A stretch of 41,587 bases of DNA from Rhodococcus triatomae BKS 15-14 (GCA_000341795.1 AODO01000041.1:1-41587), one strand, 5' to 3'. Counted from the stretch's first letter, positions 17,706-27,257 are shown. Notes: generated from the sequence alone by a model not told the origin. Made by a program: numbers and translations.

Positions 17706-18192
17706 CCGCGAGGACGCACTGCGTGAGCACGCGGTGATCCACCTGCCGACGGTCGAGGACACCGAGGCGTTCGGTCGCCGGCTGGCGGTCGACCTGGTCG
17801 CCGGGGACCTCGTCGTCCTCGACGGACCTCTCGGCGCCGGCAAGACCGCCCTGGCCAGGGGAATCGCGGCCGGGCTCGGAGTCGAGGGCCGAGTCAGCTC
17901 GCCGACCTTCATCATCGCCCGCGAGCACCGGGCCGGCGAGCGCCCCGACGGCGGCGCGCCGGTCGCGATGGTGCACGTCGACGCCTACCGGCTGGGCCTC
18001 GGCGCCGACCGTGCCGCGACCTTCGACGAACTGGACGCCCTCGACCTCGACACCGACCTCGCCGACGCGGTGGTCGTCGTCGAGTGGGGCGAAGGGATCG
18101 TCGAGCACCTGACGGACCGGCATCTGCTGGTTCGGCTGCGCCGCGAACCCGAGTCCGACGTGCGGACCGCGCAGTGGGGTCGGGTCTCGTGA
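17698..18192 (+). CDS. tsaE: tRNA t6A biosynthesis ATPase TsaE
   Basis: ATPase that supports TsaB-TsaD in making threonylcarbamoyladenosine at position 37 of ANN-reading tRNAs. The 164-residue protein has the P-loop GPLGAGKT at residues 43-50, then SSPTFIIAREH, VHVDAYRLG and VVVVEWGEGI, all standard TsaE blocks. The GTG start at 17698 overlaps the hydrolase stop by 8 bases; earlier in-frame starts would sit within that gene. Its stop codon runs into the 28-bp palindrome before tsaB. Confidence 0.95.
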   Translation: MADREDALREHAVIHLPTVEDTEAFGRRLAVDLVAGDLVVLDGPLGAGKTALARGIAAGLGVEGRVSSPTFIIAREHRAGERPDGGAPVAMVHVDAYRLGLGADRAATFDELDALDLDTDLADAVVVVEWGEGIVEHLTDRHLLVRLRREPESDVRTAQWGRVS

Positions 18193-18218
18193 ATACCCAC
18201 ACTGACGTGCGGGTATTC
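18191..18218. promoter_or_regulatory. 28-bp near-perfect palindrome over the tsaB -10
   Basis: Arms GAATACCC (18191-18198) and GGGTATTC (18211-18218) are fully complementary and, after one mismatch, CAC/GTG continue the symmetry inward, giving 11 of 12 paired positions around the centre. The left arm starts within the tsaE stop codon and the right arm ends inside the TATTCT -10 of tsaB. It could be an operator, or an RNA hairpin ending the alr-tsaE message; there is no U-run after it. Confidence 0.6.
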
Positions 18219-18219
18219 T
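18214..18219 (+). promoter_or_regulatory. -10 box for a predicted leaderless tsaB transcript
   Basis: TATTCT is followed by 8 bases and the GTG start of tsaB, with no ribosome binding site between. It is embedded in the right arm of the palindrome, so a protein bound there would block RNA polymerase. Confidence 0.55.
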
Positions 18220-18227
18220 GGTAAACC

Positions 18228-18872
18228 GTGCTCGTACTCGCCGTCGATACCGCCACCCCAGCCGTCACCGCGGGGGTGGTCCGCCTGGACGGCGGTGCCC
18301 CCCGGACCCTGGCGTCCCGGGTCACCGTCAACGCCCGCGCCCACGCCGAGGTCCTGACCCCGCACATCATGGAGTGCCTCGGGGAGGCCGGTCTCGCGCC
18401 CACCGACCTCGACGCCGTCGTCGTCGGTATCGGACCCGGCCCCTTCACGGGCCTGCGGGTGGGGATGGCGACCGGCGCGGCGTTCGGTGACGCGCTCGGC
18501 CGCCCCGTGTTCGGTGTCTGCAGCCTGGACGCGATCGCCGCGGATGCCGCCGACGACCGCGACCTGCTCGTGGTCACCGATGCCCGCAGGCGCGAGGTGT
18601 ACTGGGCCCGGTATTCGGGTGGCGCCCGGGTGGCGGGCCCCGGTGTCGACAAGCCGGCCGACCTCGAGCCGCAACCGTCGGTCGTGGTGGCGGGTTCGGA
18701 GGCGCACGTCGCGCTGTTCGACCTGCCCGTCGTGGGGGCGCCGTCGCCGTCGCCGGCCGGGCTGGTGGCGGTGGCCGCCGCGGACCTCCTCGCCGGAGCC
18801 GAGCCGAAACCGCTGGTGCCGCTGTACCTTCGGCGCCCGGATGCCGTCGAGACGGCGGACCGGAAGAAATGA
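18228..18872 (+). CDS. tsaB: tRNA t6A biosynthesis protein TsaB
   Basis: Non-catalytic partner of TsaD in the threonylcarbamoyl-transferase complex. The 214-residue product starts MLVLAVDTATPAVTAGV and contains the ASKHA-fold blocks HAEVLTPHI, VVVGIGPGPFTGLRVGMATG and LVVTDARRREVYWARY, typical of TsaB/YeaZ. The GTG at 18228 is the only sensible start. The stop overlaps the rimI start (ATGA). Confidence 0.96.
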   Translation: MLVLAVDTATPAVTAGVVRLDGGAPRTLASRVTVNARAHAEVLTPHIMECLGEAGLAPTDLDAVVVGIGPGPFTGLRVGMATGAAFGDALGRPVFGVCSLDAIAADAADDRDLLVVTDARRREVYWARYSGGARVAGPGVDKPADLEPQPSVVVAGSEAHVALFDLPVVGAPSPSPAGLVAVAAADLLAGAEPKPLVPLYLRRPDAVETADRKK

Positions 18873-19357
18873 GCGACACACTCACGGCGATGCGTCCGGA
18901 GGACGCGGAGCGTTGTGCCGACCTCGAGTCGCTGCTGTTCGCCGGGGACGGGCCGTGGAGTGCGGACGCGTTCCGCTCCGAACTCGATCACGCGCACAAC
19001 CGGTACGTCGTGGTGCGTGACAGCGAGGGCGTCGTCATCGGGTACGCGGGGATCGCGTTGCTGGGCAACACGTTCGCGCCGGAGGCCGAGGTCCACACGA
19101 TCGGTGTCGATCCGGAGCACCGCCGCCGCGGACTGGGTTCCCTGCTGCTCGCCGAGCTGCTGCGCCTCGCGGACCGGCACGGAGGTCCGGTGTTCCTCGA
19201 GGTCCGCACCGACAACGACGCCGCGCTCGCGCTGTACCGCCGCGAGGGTTTCGAGGTCGTCGGAACCCGACGCAACTACTACCAGCCCAGTGGGGCCGAC
19301 GCGTACACGATGCGTCGGCCGCATCCGTCGAGCGTGTCCGAGGAGCAGCAGCCGTGA
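18869..19357 (+). CDS. rimI: Ribosomal protein S18-alanine N-acetyltransferase (GNAT)
   Basis: A 162-residue GNAT protein with motif [20 protein letters not shown] (residues about 76-94) for acetyl-CoA binding, and the C-terminal RimI signatures [23 protein letters not shown] and RRNYY. It N-terminally acetylates S18 and in mycobacteria perhaps other proteins. It is translationally coupled both to tsaB and to tsaD, the usual tsaB-rimI-tsaD order of actinobacteria. Confidence 0.93.
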   Translation: MSDTLTAMRPEDAERCADLESLLFAGDGPWSADAFRSELDHAHNRYVVVRDSEGVVIGYAGIALLGNTFAPEAEVHTIGVDPEHRRRGLGSLLLAELLRLADRHGGPVFLEVRTDNDAALALYRREGFEVVGTRRNYYQPSGADAYTMRRPHPSSVSEEQQP

Positions 19358-20400
19358 TCGTGATGGGAATCGAGAGCTCCTGCGACGAAACGGGAGTCGG
19401 CATCGTCCGATGGCACGAGGACGGCACTTGTGAACTGCTCGCCGACGAGGTGGCCTCGAGCGTCGACCAGCACGCCCGCTACGGCGGTGTGGTCCCCGAG
19501 GTCGCGTCGCGGGCCCATCTGGAGGCGATCGTGCCGACGATGCGTCGCGCGCTCGCGCAGGCCGGCATCTCGAAGCCGGACGCACTCGCCGTCACCATCG
19601 GACCCGGTCTCGCCGGTGCGCTGCTCGTCGGCGCCGCTGCGGCGAAGGCGTACGCCGCTGCCTGGGACGTGCCGTTCTATGCCCTCAACCACCTCGGCGG
19701 CCACGTCGCCGTCGACACGCTCGAGCACGGACCGATGCCGTCGTGCGTGGCACTTCTCGTTTCCGGCGGGCACACCCATCTGCTGCACGTCCGCGACCTC
19801 GCGCAACCGATCGAGGAACTCGGTACCACCGTCGACGACGCCGCAGGAGAGGCGTTCGACAAGGTCGCGCGCCTGCTCGGGCTCGGTTTCCCCGGGGGGC
19901 CGGCCCTCGACGTCGCGGCCCGCGACGGCGACCCGAAGGCCATCGCGTTTCCCCGCGGCATGACCGGTCCCCGCGACGCCCGTCACGACTTCTCGTTCTC
20001 CGGCCTGAAAACGGCCGTCGCCCGGTACGTCGAGTCGAGGGAGCGAACGGGTGAGCCGTTGCCGATCCCGGACATCGCGGCCTCGTTCCAGGAAGCCGTC
20101 GCCGATGTGCTGACCATGAAGGCGGTTCGCGCGGCGACCGACGTCGGAGTGGACACGCTGGTCCTCGGCGGTGGCGCGACCGCGAACTCGCGGATCAGGT
20201 CGCTGGCGCAGGAACGGTGCGACGCGGCCGGTCTGACGCTTCGCATCCCGAAACCGCGTCTCTGCACCGACAATGGCGTGATGATCGCTGCACTGGGCGC
20301 ACACGTCATCGCGGGCGGCGCGACACCGTCCCCGCTCACCGTCGCCACCGACCCCGGACTGTCCGTCACCGTCAGTCAGTCCCGGGTCGATGGCGACTGA
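19354..20400 (+). CDS. tsaD: tRNA N6-adenosine threonylcarbamoyltransferase
   Basis: Catalytic subunit that transfers the threonylcarbamoyl group to A37. The 348-residue protein has the start signature [26 protein letters not shown], the metal-binding H-x3-H in NHLGGHVA (about 112-118), VSGGHTHL, the large [14 protein letters not shown] block and the nucleotide-site [11 protein letters not shown]. It begins with GTG inside the rimI stop overlap. Its last 11 bases overlap the following channel gene. Confidence 0.97.
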   Translation: MIVMGIESSCDETGVGIVRWHEDGTCELLADEVASSVDQHARYGGVVPEVASRAHLEAIVPTMRRALAQAGISKPDALAVTIGPGLAGALLVGAAAAKAYAAAWDVPFYALNHLGGHVAVDTLEHGPMPSCVALLVSGGHTHLLHVRDLAQPIEELGTTVDDAAGEAFDKVARLLGLGFPGGPALDVAARDGDPKAIAFPRGMTGPRDARHDFSFSGLKTAVARYVESRERTGEPLPIPDIAASFQEAVADVLTMKAVRAATDVGVDTLVLGGGATANSRIRSLAQERCDAAGLTLRIPKPRLCTDNGVMIAALGAHVIAGGATPSPLTVATDPGLSVTVSQSRVDGD

Positions 20401-20941
20401 CCGGCTCGGGGACCTGCCGCACAAGGAGCGGCGCCGGCTCTTCCGGCGCGCCCTGGTGCGGCCGCTGGCCACGGTGGTGATCCTGCTCGGCGTGTACTTC
20501 GCCGTGCCGATGGAAGGGGTCGAGTCGCTGACGGCGCTGGGCGCCGTGCTGCTGTGCCTGGTGGTCGTCGTGGCGGTCTTCGTCTGGCAGGTGCGGCGCA
20601 TCCTCGCCGCGCCGTATCCGGCGTTGCAGTCCATCGAGGCACTGGCCGTGTCGGTCCCGACCTATCTGTTCGGTTTCGCGACGATCTACCACCTGGTGTC
20701 CGTCGGGTCGGCGGGCAGTTTCTCCGAGGAGATGTCCCGGATCGACTCGCTCTACTTCACCCTCGTGTGCTTCTCTACGGTCGGTTTCGGTGACATCGTC
20801 GCGAAGTCGGAGGCCGCGCGTGCCCTGGTCAGCGTGCAGATCGTCGGTAACCTGGTGCTCATCGCGGCCGGCGTGCGGGTGGTCACCGCGGCCGTTCAGG
20901 AAGCGCGTCGGCGTCGCGAGACGGAGGCGGAGGGCGGCTGA
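20390..20941 (+). CDS. Potassium channel family protein
   Basis: The 183-residue product predicts four membrane helices (about 25-43, 47-68, 80-103 and 141-165), with a pore loop between the last two carrying the selectivity filter TVGFGD at 130-135, as in the two-pore-helix Ion_trans_2 family. The N- and C-termini are Arg-rich and cytoplasmic; there is no RCK/TrkA-N domain. It overlaps tsaD by 11 bases and must be cotranscribed with the t6A genes. A functional link to tRNA modification is not evident. Confidence 0.85.
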   Translation: MATDRLGDLPHKERRRLFRRALVRPLATVVILLGVYFAVPMEGVESLTALGAVLLCLVVVVAVFVWQVRRILAAPYPALQSIEALAVSVPTYLFGFATIYHLVSVGSAGSFSEEMSRIDSLYFTLVCFSTVGFGDIVAKSEAARALVSVQIVGNLVLIAAGVRVVTAAVQEARRRRETEAEGG

Positions 20942-20976
20942 TCCGACGTGAGCGGCGTCGCCCGGGTTTCCCTCGA

Positions 20977-20993
20977 TCCCGGCGGGGCCGGGA
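20977..20993. terminator. Short hairpin between the K+ channel gene and nsrR
   Basis: TCCCGGC (20977-20983) and GCCGGGA (20987-20993) pair around a 3-base loop, between two convergent genes. It is short but GC-rich and may act in both directions. Confidence 0.45.
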
Positions 20994-20998
20994 CCAGG

Positions 20999-21442
20999 TC
21001 AGGACGGGATCGTCAGCTGGAACAGCACGGTGCCGGCCGACGACGTGACCAGGTCGTCGACGGTGATGGAGTCGAGGGACTCGTAGAAGGCGTTCTGGGC
21101 GCGCCGCAGGGCGCCGCGCAGTCGGCAGTCCCCGCGCAGCGGGCAGGGGGTCGCGCCCTCACAGGTGACGACCTCGTCGTCGCCTTCGAGTTGGCGCGTG
21201 AGCCAGCCGATCGACGTGGATCGGGCGTTCTCGGTGATCGAGAGCCCGCCGCCCCGACCACGGCGGGCCTCGACCATACCGAGTTCCTTCAGGCGGAGCA
21301 CCACCTTCGTGGTGTGCGTGTACGGAATCGACATCTCGTCCGCCACCTGAGCGGTCGTCAGGCCTCCGCCTCCGGGAGCGACGGCAAGTCGCATCATCAC
21401 GCGCAGCCCGAGATCGGTGAACTTGGTGAGCTGCACGCGCAC
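20999..21442 (-). CDS. nsrR: Rrf2-family nitric oxide-sensing repressor NsrR
   Basis: The 147-residue protein begins MRVQLTKFTDLGLRVMMRLA, the winged-helix start typical of NsrR, and carries three cysteines at 94, 100 and 106 (C-x5-C-x5-C), the spacing of the [4Fe-4S] NsrR of Streptomyces coelicolor. Loss of the cluster with NO releases DNA, normally derepressing flavohaemoglobin hmp and nsrR itself. No hmp gene lies in the window. The GTG at 21442 comes 6 bases after a TAATAT box, with no ribosome binding site, so it is predicted leaderless. A second GTG at 21436 is less likely. Confidence 0.9.
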   Translation of the reverse strand: MRVQLTKFTDLGLRVMMRLAVAPGGGGLTTAQVADEMSIPYTHTTKVVLRLKELGMVEARRGRGGGLSITENARSTSIGWLTRQLEGDDEVVTCEGATPCPLRGDCRLRGALRRAQNAFYESLDSITVDDLVTSSAGTVLFQLTIPS

Positions 21443-21448
21443 GACGCT

Positions 21449-21473
21449 ATATTAGTTGCATCCCGGGTGCAAC
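21449..21473 (-). promoter_or_regulatory. nsrR promoter with a palindromic operator between -35 and -10
   Basis: On the minus strand the -10 TAATAT (complement of 21449-21454) lies 6 bases before the nsrR start. Directly upstream is a 19-bp palindrome, GTTGCATCCCGGGTGCAAC on the plus strand (21455-21473), with 8 of 9 pairs matching around a central C. It occupies the whole spacer, the usual place for a repressor, and autoregulation by NsrR is the simplest reading. Confidence 0.6.
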
Positions 21474-21498
21474 AATCAGCGAATGTGATCTTCGCTGG

Positions 21499-23244
21499 TC
21501 ACGACCACGGGGACGGCAGGAGCAACTCCGTGTTGTGGTCGATCGTGCCTCCCAGTCGAGCCGGGTCGGCGTGGATGTCGTTGAACGACAACTCGCGATA
21601 CAGCGACGCCAGGCCCGTGGGCGAGAAGTCGCCGTGGCGCGCCTCGTAGGGGCTGTCGGCCTCGATCAGCGTCGTCAGCAGCGACAGTGTGCCGTCGGCG
21701 TTGTCGACGATCTCCACGATCCGGGCGTGCTGTGGAAAGTCGACGTGCGAGGCGGTGTTGATCTCCCAGAACCCCTGTGCGGGAGTCGGTCCCGGGTGTG
21801 GCGTGATCCGGTTCTCGTGGGTGTGTCCGTTGACCCAGGCGAGGACGTTCGGAAACCGCATCAGCAACGCCACGAGTTCGGCGCCCCCGTGCCGTGCCTC
21901 GAACGGGTTCGCCGGGTCGGGAATCAGGTTGTCCATCGTCGTGCTGGTGTGGTGGCTGAACAGCAGGAAGAGGGTGTCCTGTCGGCTCTGCTCGACGACG
22001 CGGCCGTCCACGTCGACGTACCGGCTGCTGCCCTCGACCAGCGTCCGTTCGATCCACCGGAACTGGGCTTCGCCGAGGGAGCCGTCCACGAATCCGGCCG
22101 GGTTCGTGGAGTCCATGCTGATCCCGACCACGCCGGGCGCGATCTCGAACGAGTAGTAGCCGATCCCCGTCTCGGCGGCGTCCGGCGCGAACCCGTGCCC
22201 GACCGGACCGGGACCCGTGTTCGCGGGATCGAGGTGGGCGGCGATGTACTGCCGAGGCGTGAAGGGCGCCCGGGACGGGTCCGGGGTGACGTGACGCGGG
22301 GGAGAGGTGATGGCGGCGAGTGCGTTCAGGACGGCGCCCGGCCCGGACTTCATGGCCATCGCCACCGACAGCGACTCCTCGGGGGAGGCGGGCACCTCGA
22401 TCTTCAGGTCGCCCGTGTACATCGCGTCCAGTGGGCCGATGCCGCTCGGGAGGGTCCCCGACACCGAGTCGTCGTGATTGCCGAAGACGCTGAACCAGCG
22501 CGTGTCCAGGCCGGGGCTCGTCACCGGCACGAGTGCCGCGCCGAGCAGTCCCGGGATCTCCGGGAAACCGGCCTGCTTGTAGATGTCCGGGATGGACGAC
22601 TCCGGATTCCAGAACAGGTCCGAACCCGAGTTCTGCACGCCCTCGTAGCGGTCCGCGGCTCCGGTGTTCGGGACGAACGTGCCACCGTTCAGTGCGGTGA
22701 GGAACCAGCCGAGTTCGGCGTGTTCGTGATTGTCGGTGTTGTCGCCCGTCGACACCACCGCGTCGAACGCGCGTCCGGTGTGCGGGCCTGCCGCGACGGA
22801 ATTGACTCGCCGCACCAGGGACACCAGGCCCTGGGTCGTCAACGTCTCGTGTGGACGGAACGCCGACCCGTTGAACGGCGCGATGTACTCGAACCGAAGG
22901 GGGCACTGCGCGTCGATCACGTGCACGTCGGTGAGCTGGACCAGCGACGCCAGCGCCGTTCGGCGATCCTCGCGTCCCGACTTCGCCTCGGCCAGTTCGC
23001 CGCGGACGATCGTGGGCCACCCCGGTCCCGCGGTGAGCGTGCGGTATCCACTCGAACCGATCGGTGTCGCCACGGTTTCCAGTGTCGTTCCCGCGAACGA
23101 GGCGGGTAGCTCCGCGGCGCCGGCGTGCCACGTTCCCCACGGGGACCGCCCGAGGGCTCCGGCGCCGAACACTCCGACGCCGAGGGCGCCTGCTGCGCCG
23201 ATGCCTGCGAGTCCGAGAAAATCGCGCCTGTTCAGGTTGGCCAC
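21499..23244 (-). CDS. Tat-exported metallophosphoesterase (TIGR03767-like)
   Basis: The 581-residue protein starts with a twin-arginine signal (LNRRDFLGLAGIGAAGALG). The calcineurin-like metal motifs occur in order: QLTDVHVID, STGDNTDN, FGNHDD, LFSHHT and NGHTHEN, so both metals should be bound. The size and the unusual long insert between GDNTDN and GNHDD agree with actinobacterial exported phosphoesterases of the TIGR03767 group. The GTG start at 23244 is set by the signal sequence. It ends 56 bases before nsrR begins, and the nsrR promoter lies in that gap, so the two are separate units. Physiological substrate unknown. Confidence 0.85.
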   Translation of the reverse strand: MANLNRRDFLGLAGIGAAGALGVGVFGAGALGRSPWGTWHAGAAELPASFAGTTLETVATPIGSSGYRTLTAGPGWPTIVRGELAEAKSGREDRRTALASLVQLTDVHVIDAQCPLRFEYIAPFNGSAFRPHETLTTQGLVSLVRRVNSVAAGPHTGRAFDAVVSTGDNTDNHEHAELGWFLTALNGGTFVPNTGAADRYEGVQNSGSDLFWNPESSIPDIYKQAGFPEIPGLLGAALVPVTSPGLDTRWFSVFGNHDDSVSGTLPSGIGPLDAMYTGDLKIEVPASPEESLSVAMAMKSGPGAVLNALAAITSPPRHVTPDPSRAPFTPRQYIAAHLDPANTGPGPVGHGFAPDAAETGIGYYSFEIAPGVVGISMDSTNPAGFVDGSLGEAQFRWIERTLVEGSSRYVDVDGRVVEQSRQDTLFLLFSHHTSTTMDNLIPDPANPFEARHGGAELVALLMRFPNVLAWVNGHTHENRITPHPGPTPAQGFWEINTASHVDFPQHARIVEIVDNADGTLSLLTTLIEADSPYEARHGDFSPTGLASLYRELSFNDIHADPARLGGTIDHNTELLLPSPWS

Positions 23245-23323
23245 GCGGTGAACTGTAGGTCACCGTCGGATGACGCGGGGGGATCTCGTCGGGAACGACG
23301 GGAAGTGTCCGCACACTCCTCCC

Positions 23324-23352
23324 TTGAGTGCTGGCACTCGCATGTATAGAGT
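23324..23352 (+). promoter_or_regulatory. groES-groEL1 promoter
   Basis: TTGAGT (23324-23329) and TAGAGT (23347-23352) are 17 bases apart, a housekeeping-type promoter. The -10 and spacer are covered by the CIRCE element. The leader to the groES GTG is about 125 bases. Confidence 0.65.
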
Positions 23353-23357
23353 GCTAG
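23331..23357 (+). promoter_or_regulatory. CIRCE operator (HrcA binding site)
   Basis: CTGGCACTC-N9-GAGTGCTAG, one arm mismatch from a perfect inverted repeat, matches the CIRCE consensus TTAGCACTC-N9-GAGTGCTAA. It overlaps the groES promoter, so HrcA would repress the operon until heat shock. Confidence 0.92.
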
Positions 23358-23485
23358 TTGGCGCTGACCCGGTCACGGCACCCGCGACGACGCGATCGGG
23401 GGACAGGGCCACATGCGTGAAAAGACGACACGCCCAGGGGAACAGCCCCGGGGCGTCCGAAATCCCCGAAAGTGGAGGGCTCATC

Positions 23486-23788
23486 GTGGCGAGCGTGAAC
23501 ATCAAGCCGCTCGAGGACAAGATCCTCGTCCAGGCCAACGAGGCCGAAACGACGACGGCCTCTGGCCTGGTCATCCCGGACACGGCCAAGGAGAAGCCGC
23601 AGGAGGGCACTGTTGTCGCAGTCGGCCCCGGTCGCTGGGACGAAGACGGCGAGAAGCGCATCCCGCTCGACGTCCAGGAGGGCGACACCGTCATCTACAG
23701 CAAGTACGGCGGAACCGAGATCAAGTACGCCGGCCAGGAGTACCTGATCCTGTCGGCACGCGACGTGCTGGCTGTCATCTCCAAGTAG
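23486..23788 (+). CDS. groES: Co-chaperonin GroES
   Basis: The 100-residue protein is almost identical along its length to mycobacterial GroES as I remember it ([19 protein letters not shown], the mobile loop [49 protein letters not shown]). It caps the GroEL ring. The start is GTG at 23486 with GGAGGG six bases upstream; longer upstream readings would run through the CIRCE region. First gene of the CIRCE-controlled operon. Confidence 0.98.
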   Translation: MASVNIKPLEDKILVQANEAETTTASGLVIPDTAKEKPQEGTVVAVGPGRWDEDGEKRIPLDVQEGDTVIYSKYGGTEIKYAGQEYLILSARDVLAVISK

Positions 23789-23796
23789 CCACATGC

Positions 23797-23834
23797 ATCC
23801 GCCCCGGTGTTCCGTCCACGGACCCGGGGCGGAT
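23797..23834 (+). terminator. Hairpin between groES and groEL1 (attenuator or processing site)
   Basis: ATCCGCCCCGG (23797-23807) and CCGGGGCGGAT (23824-23834) form a perfect 11-bp stem, with an inner GTCC/GGAC stem (23814-23817, 23820-23823). It begins nine bases after the groES stop, 62 bases before the groEL1 start. It may end part of the transcripts or protect the groES part of the message. Confidence 0.6.
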
Positions 23835-23842
23835 CGCGTTGA

Positions 23843-25513
<1,671 letters not shown>

Positions 25514-25524
25514 GCGCAGCCGAA

Positions 25525-25558
25525 GAGAGCCCCGGGCGGTCATCCGCCCGGGGCTCTC
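25525..25558. terminator. Strong bidirectional terminator between groEL1 and whiB3
   Basis: A perfect 15-bp stem (25525-25539 with 25544-25558, GAGAGCCCCGGGCGG and its complement) with a TCAT loop lies between the convergent stops of groEL1 and whiB3, 11 bases past groEL1. Confidence 0.9.
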
Positions 25559-25576
25559 CTCGTTGCGTGGCCTTCG

Positions 25577-25870
25577 TCAGGAGGCGATCTTCTGGCGGAA
25601 GCGGCGTGTGTGCGCCTCCCGCTCGGCTTCGGACATCCCACCCCAGATTCCGTACGGCTCGCACACGGTGAGGGCGTGATTGCGGCACTGCGCGAGCACG
25701 GGGCATTGCCGGCACATCTCCTTCGCCCGCATCTCGCGCTGGGCGCGGGCCCGTCCACGCTCGCCGTCGGGGTGGAAGAACATCGAGGAGTCGACGCCGC
25801 GGCAGAGTCCGTGCATCTGCCAGTCCCAGATGTCGGCGTTGGGGCCGGGGAGGTGATTTGGTTGCGGCAT
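25577..25870 (-). CDS. whiB3: WhiB-family iron-sulfur redox regulator WhiB3
   Basis: The 97-residue protein starts MPQPNHLPGPNADIWDWQ and has the four cluster cysteines C23, C53, C56 and C62 and the GIWGG turn at 74-78 that binds region 4 of the main sigma factor. The N-terminal sequence and the position beside groEL1 match M. tuberculosis WhiB3, a regulator that senses O2 and NO and controls lipid and redox balance. ATG 25870 has AGGAG upstream; a 50-residue in-frame extension to a TTG at 26020 is rejected because it lies in the leader and is not family-like. The C-terminus lacks the longer basic tail of the tubercle protein. Confidence 0.93.
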   Translation of the reverse strand: MPQPNHLPGPNADIWDWQMHGLCRGVDSSMFFHPDGERGRARAQREMRAKEMCRQCPVLAQCRNHALTVCEPYGIWGGMSEAEREAHTRRFRQKIAS

Positions 25871-26021
25871 TCCATCTCCTGACGTCGGCGGCTCGGGTAC
25901 TGATCCCACCCCGGGGGGTGTTGCGTCGACCTCACGGTGGACGCTCCCGGTGGGTGAGGTGCCCGGTGAGCGAGTACAACCGTGAAGATCGTTCACATCC
26001 GTACTCAATTTCAACAGCAAC

Positions 26022-26049
26022 GTTATAGTCGGCGTGGAAATCGAGTCAA
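26022..26049 (-). promoter_or_regulatory. whiB3 promoter
   Basis: Reading leftward, TTGACT (complement of 26044-26049) and TATAAC (complement of 26022-26027) are 16 bases apart. The transcript would begin near 26014 and have a leader of about 145 bases with several GC-rich inverted repeats, for example CACCCC-GG-GGGGTG near 25911-25924. Confidence 0.6.
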
Positions 26050-26438
26050 CAGTTCCGCGCGTGGTGATTTACATACCCCGAAGCCGAGAAATTAACTCTC
26101 CGTTCATCGACATCGACGCTATTTCGTGATTCTTTGGATGGAGGGTATGTGCGGAGATCCAGTACGGACGTACTTCGTAGATATGGCGTTTGTGCTGCGG
26201 CTTTGTTCCCGTCGAGCGCGCGCTGACGGTGCTGGAGCGGCGGGGTGGGCGCCTCGCGCGTCCCGGAGCGCACACGCACTCGCCCGTGTTGTTATCGGCA
26301 ATTGATCGTCGGCGATTGTGTTCAATAATTACGCAAGTCGAAATCGTAATGTGACCGATACTGTCGGCGAACCTCCCGGTAACAAATGAACCCGGGCGCG
26401 GGTGACCGGTTCCGTGCACCGGCACCGCCGGGTCCCAC

Positions 26439-26444
26439 TACCCT
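26439..26444 (+). promoter_or_regulatory. -10 box for a predicted leaderless transcript of the TPR-like gene
   Basis: TACCCT is followed by 6 bases and the GTG start at 26451; no ribosome binding site is present. Confidence 0.45.
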
Positions 26445-26450
26445 TGCCCG

Positions 26451-27257
26451 GTGCTCGCAACTCTCACCGCCGACCGCCTCGCCGACATCGCGTTCGGATC
26501 GGCCCCCGGCGCGCCCGTCCCGCCTGCGGCGGACAGTCCGCATGATCGCTGGCTCCGCGCCGTCGCGCGCGGTGGTCAGGGCAGGTACGCGGCCGCTCGT
26601 GCCGAACTCGCGCGCCTGCGCAGCGCCGGGGGCGGTGCCGTCCTCGACTCCCTCGCGGCCAGCACCGAGGCATCGTTGCTGCGCCAACTCGGGTGGCATC
26701 GCATCGCGTCCGGCCACGACGGCCGTGCTCTCGCGGTCCTGGGTGCCGCGCAGACGGTGGCGGCGCGAATCGCCCGGTGCGACGCTCTGACCGGACTGGC
26801 TGCCGACGCGCTCGGCTGTGGCCGGCTCGATCTCGGTTTCCGCCTGCTCGAACGGTGCGCCGATCAGCTCGCCGAGGACGACCCCGCCCTGTGGCGCCAG
26901 CGGATCAGGCTGCACTGGGTCACGGCCGAGATGTCGCTGGCGGCGGGCGATTCCGTCCGCGGCCGCGACGACGCGGCGCGCGCCGTGGAGCTTGCCGATG
27001 CGTCGCCGTCGGTGCGGCACCAGGTGAAGTCCGAGCTTCTGCTCGCAGCGGCGACGAGTGCGGGACCCGATCCCGCCGCGGCGGCCGAGCCCGCTCGCCG
27101 CGTGCTCGCGAGATGCACCGAGCACAACCTCATCCCATTGCGTTGGGCTGCCTCGATGCTGCTCGGCGGCATCGAGCCCGGCGCGGCGGTCGAGTTGGTG
27201 CGCCTGGAGTCCGAGGCCGCCATCGTGGCGGCGGGTGGGCGATTCCGGGAGTGGTGA
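26451..27257 (+). CDS. TPR-like helical repeat protein of unknown function (Rv3415c-like)
   Basis: The 268-residue product is Ala-, Leu- and Arg-rich and consists of paired helices in TPR-like repeats (for example WLRAVARGGQGRYAAARAELARL, WHRIASGHDGRALAVLGAAQTV, AADALGCGRLDLGFRLLERCADQL, VTAEMSLAAGDSVRGRDDAARAVELAD). No signal peptide or membrane segment. By position before sigD it corresponds to M. tuberculosis Rv3415c (from memory). It may be a protein-interaction adaptor for the SigD pathway, but nothing in the sequence shows this. Confidence 0.75.
   Translation: MLATLTADRLADIAFGSAPGAPVPPAADSPHDRWLRAVARGGQGRYAAARAELARLRSAGGGAVLDSLAASTEASLLRQLGWHRIASGHDGRALAVLGAAQTVAARIARCDALTGLAADALGCGRLDLGFRLLERCADQLAEDDPALWRQRIRLHWVTAEMSLAAGDSVRGRDDAARAVELADASPSVRHQVKSELLLAAATSAGPDPAAAAEPARRVLARCTEHNLIPLRWAASMLLGGIEPGAAVELVRLESEAAIVAAGGRFREW

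Larger units (their letters stand above)
25871..26450. other. 580-bp AT-richer intergenic region between whiB3 and the TPR-like gene
   Basis: Besides the whiB3 promoter and leader (left third) and the -10 for the gene at 26451 (right end), the middle (26050-26350) is distinctly AT-richer than any other stretch in the window. It contains a rightward small reading frame at 26138-26305 (55 codons, second ATG at 26147, GAGGG just before it) with a Cys- and Arg-bearing product and non-biased third positions. Its coding status is doubtful. No tRNA, repeat or mobile-element end was recognised. Confidence 0.5.

Noticed and set aside
25871-26020. 50-residue N-terminal extension of WhiB3 from a TTG
   Set aside because: It lies in the predicted leader, is low complexity, and the ATG at 25870 has AGGAG and a family-typical N-terminus.
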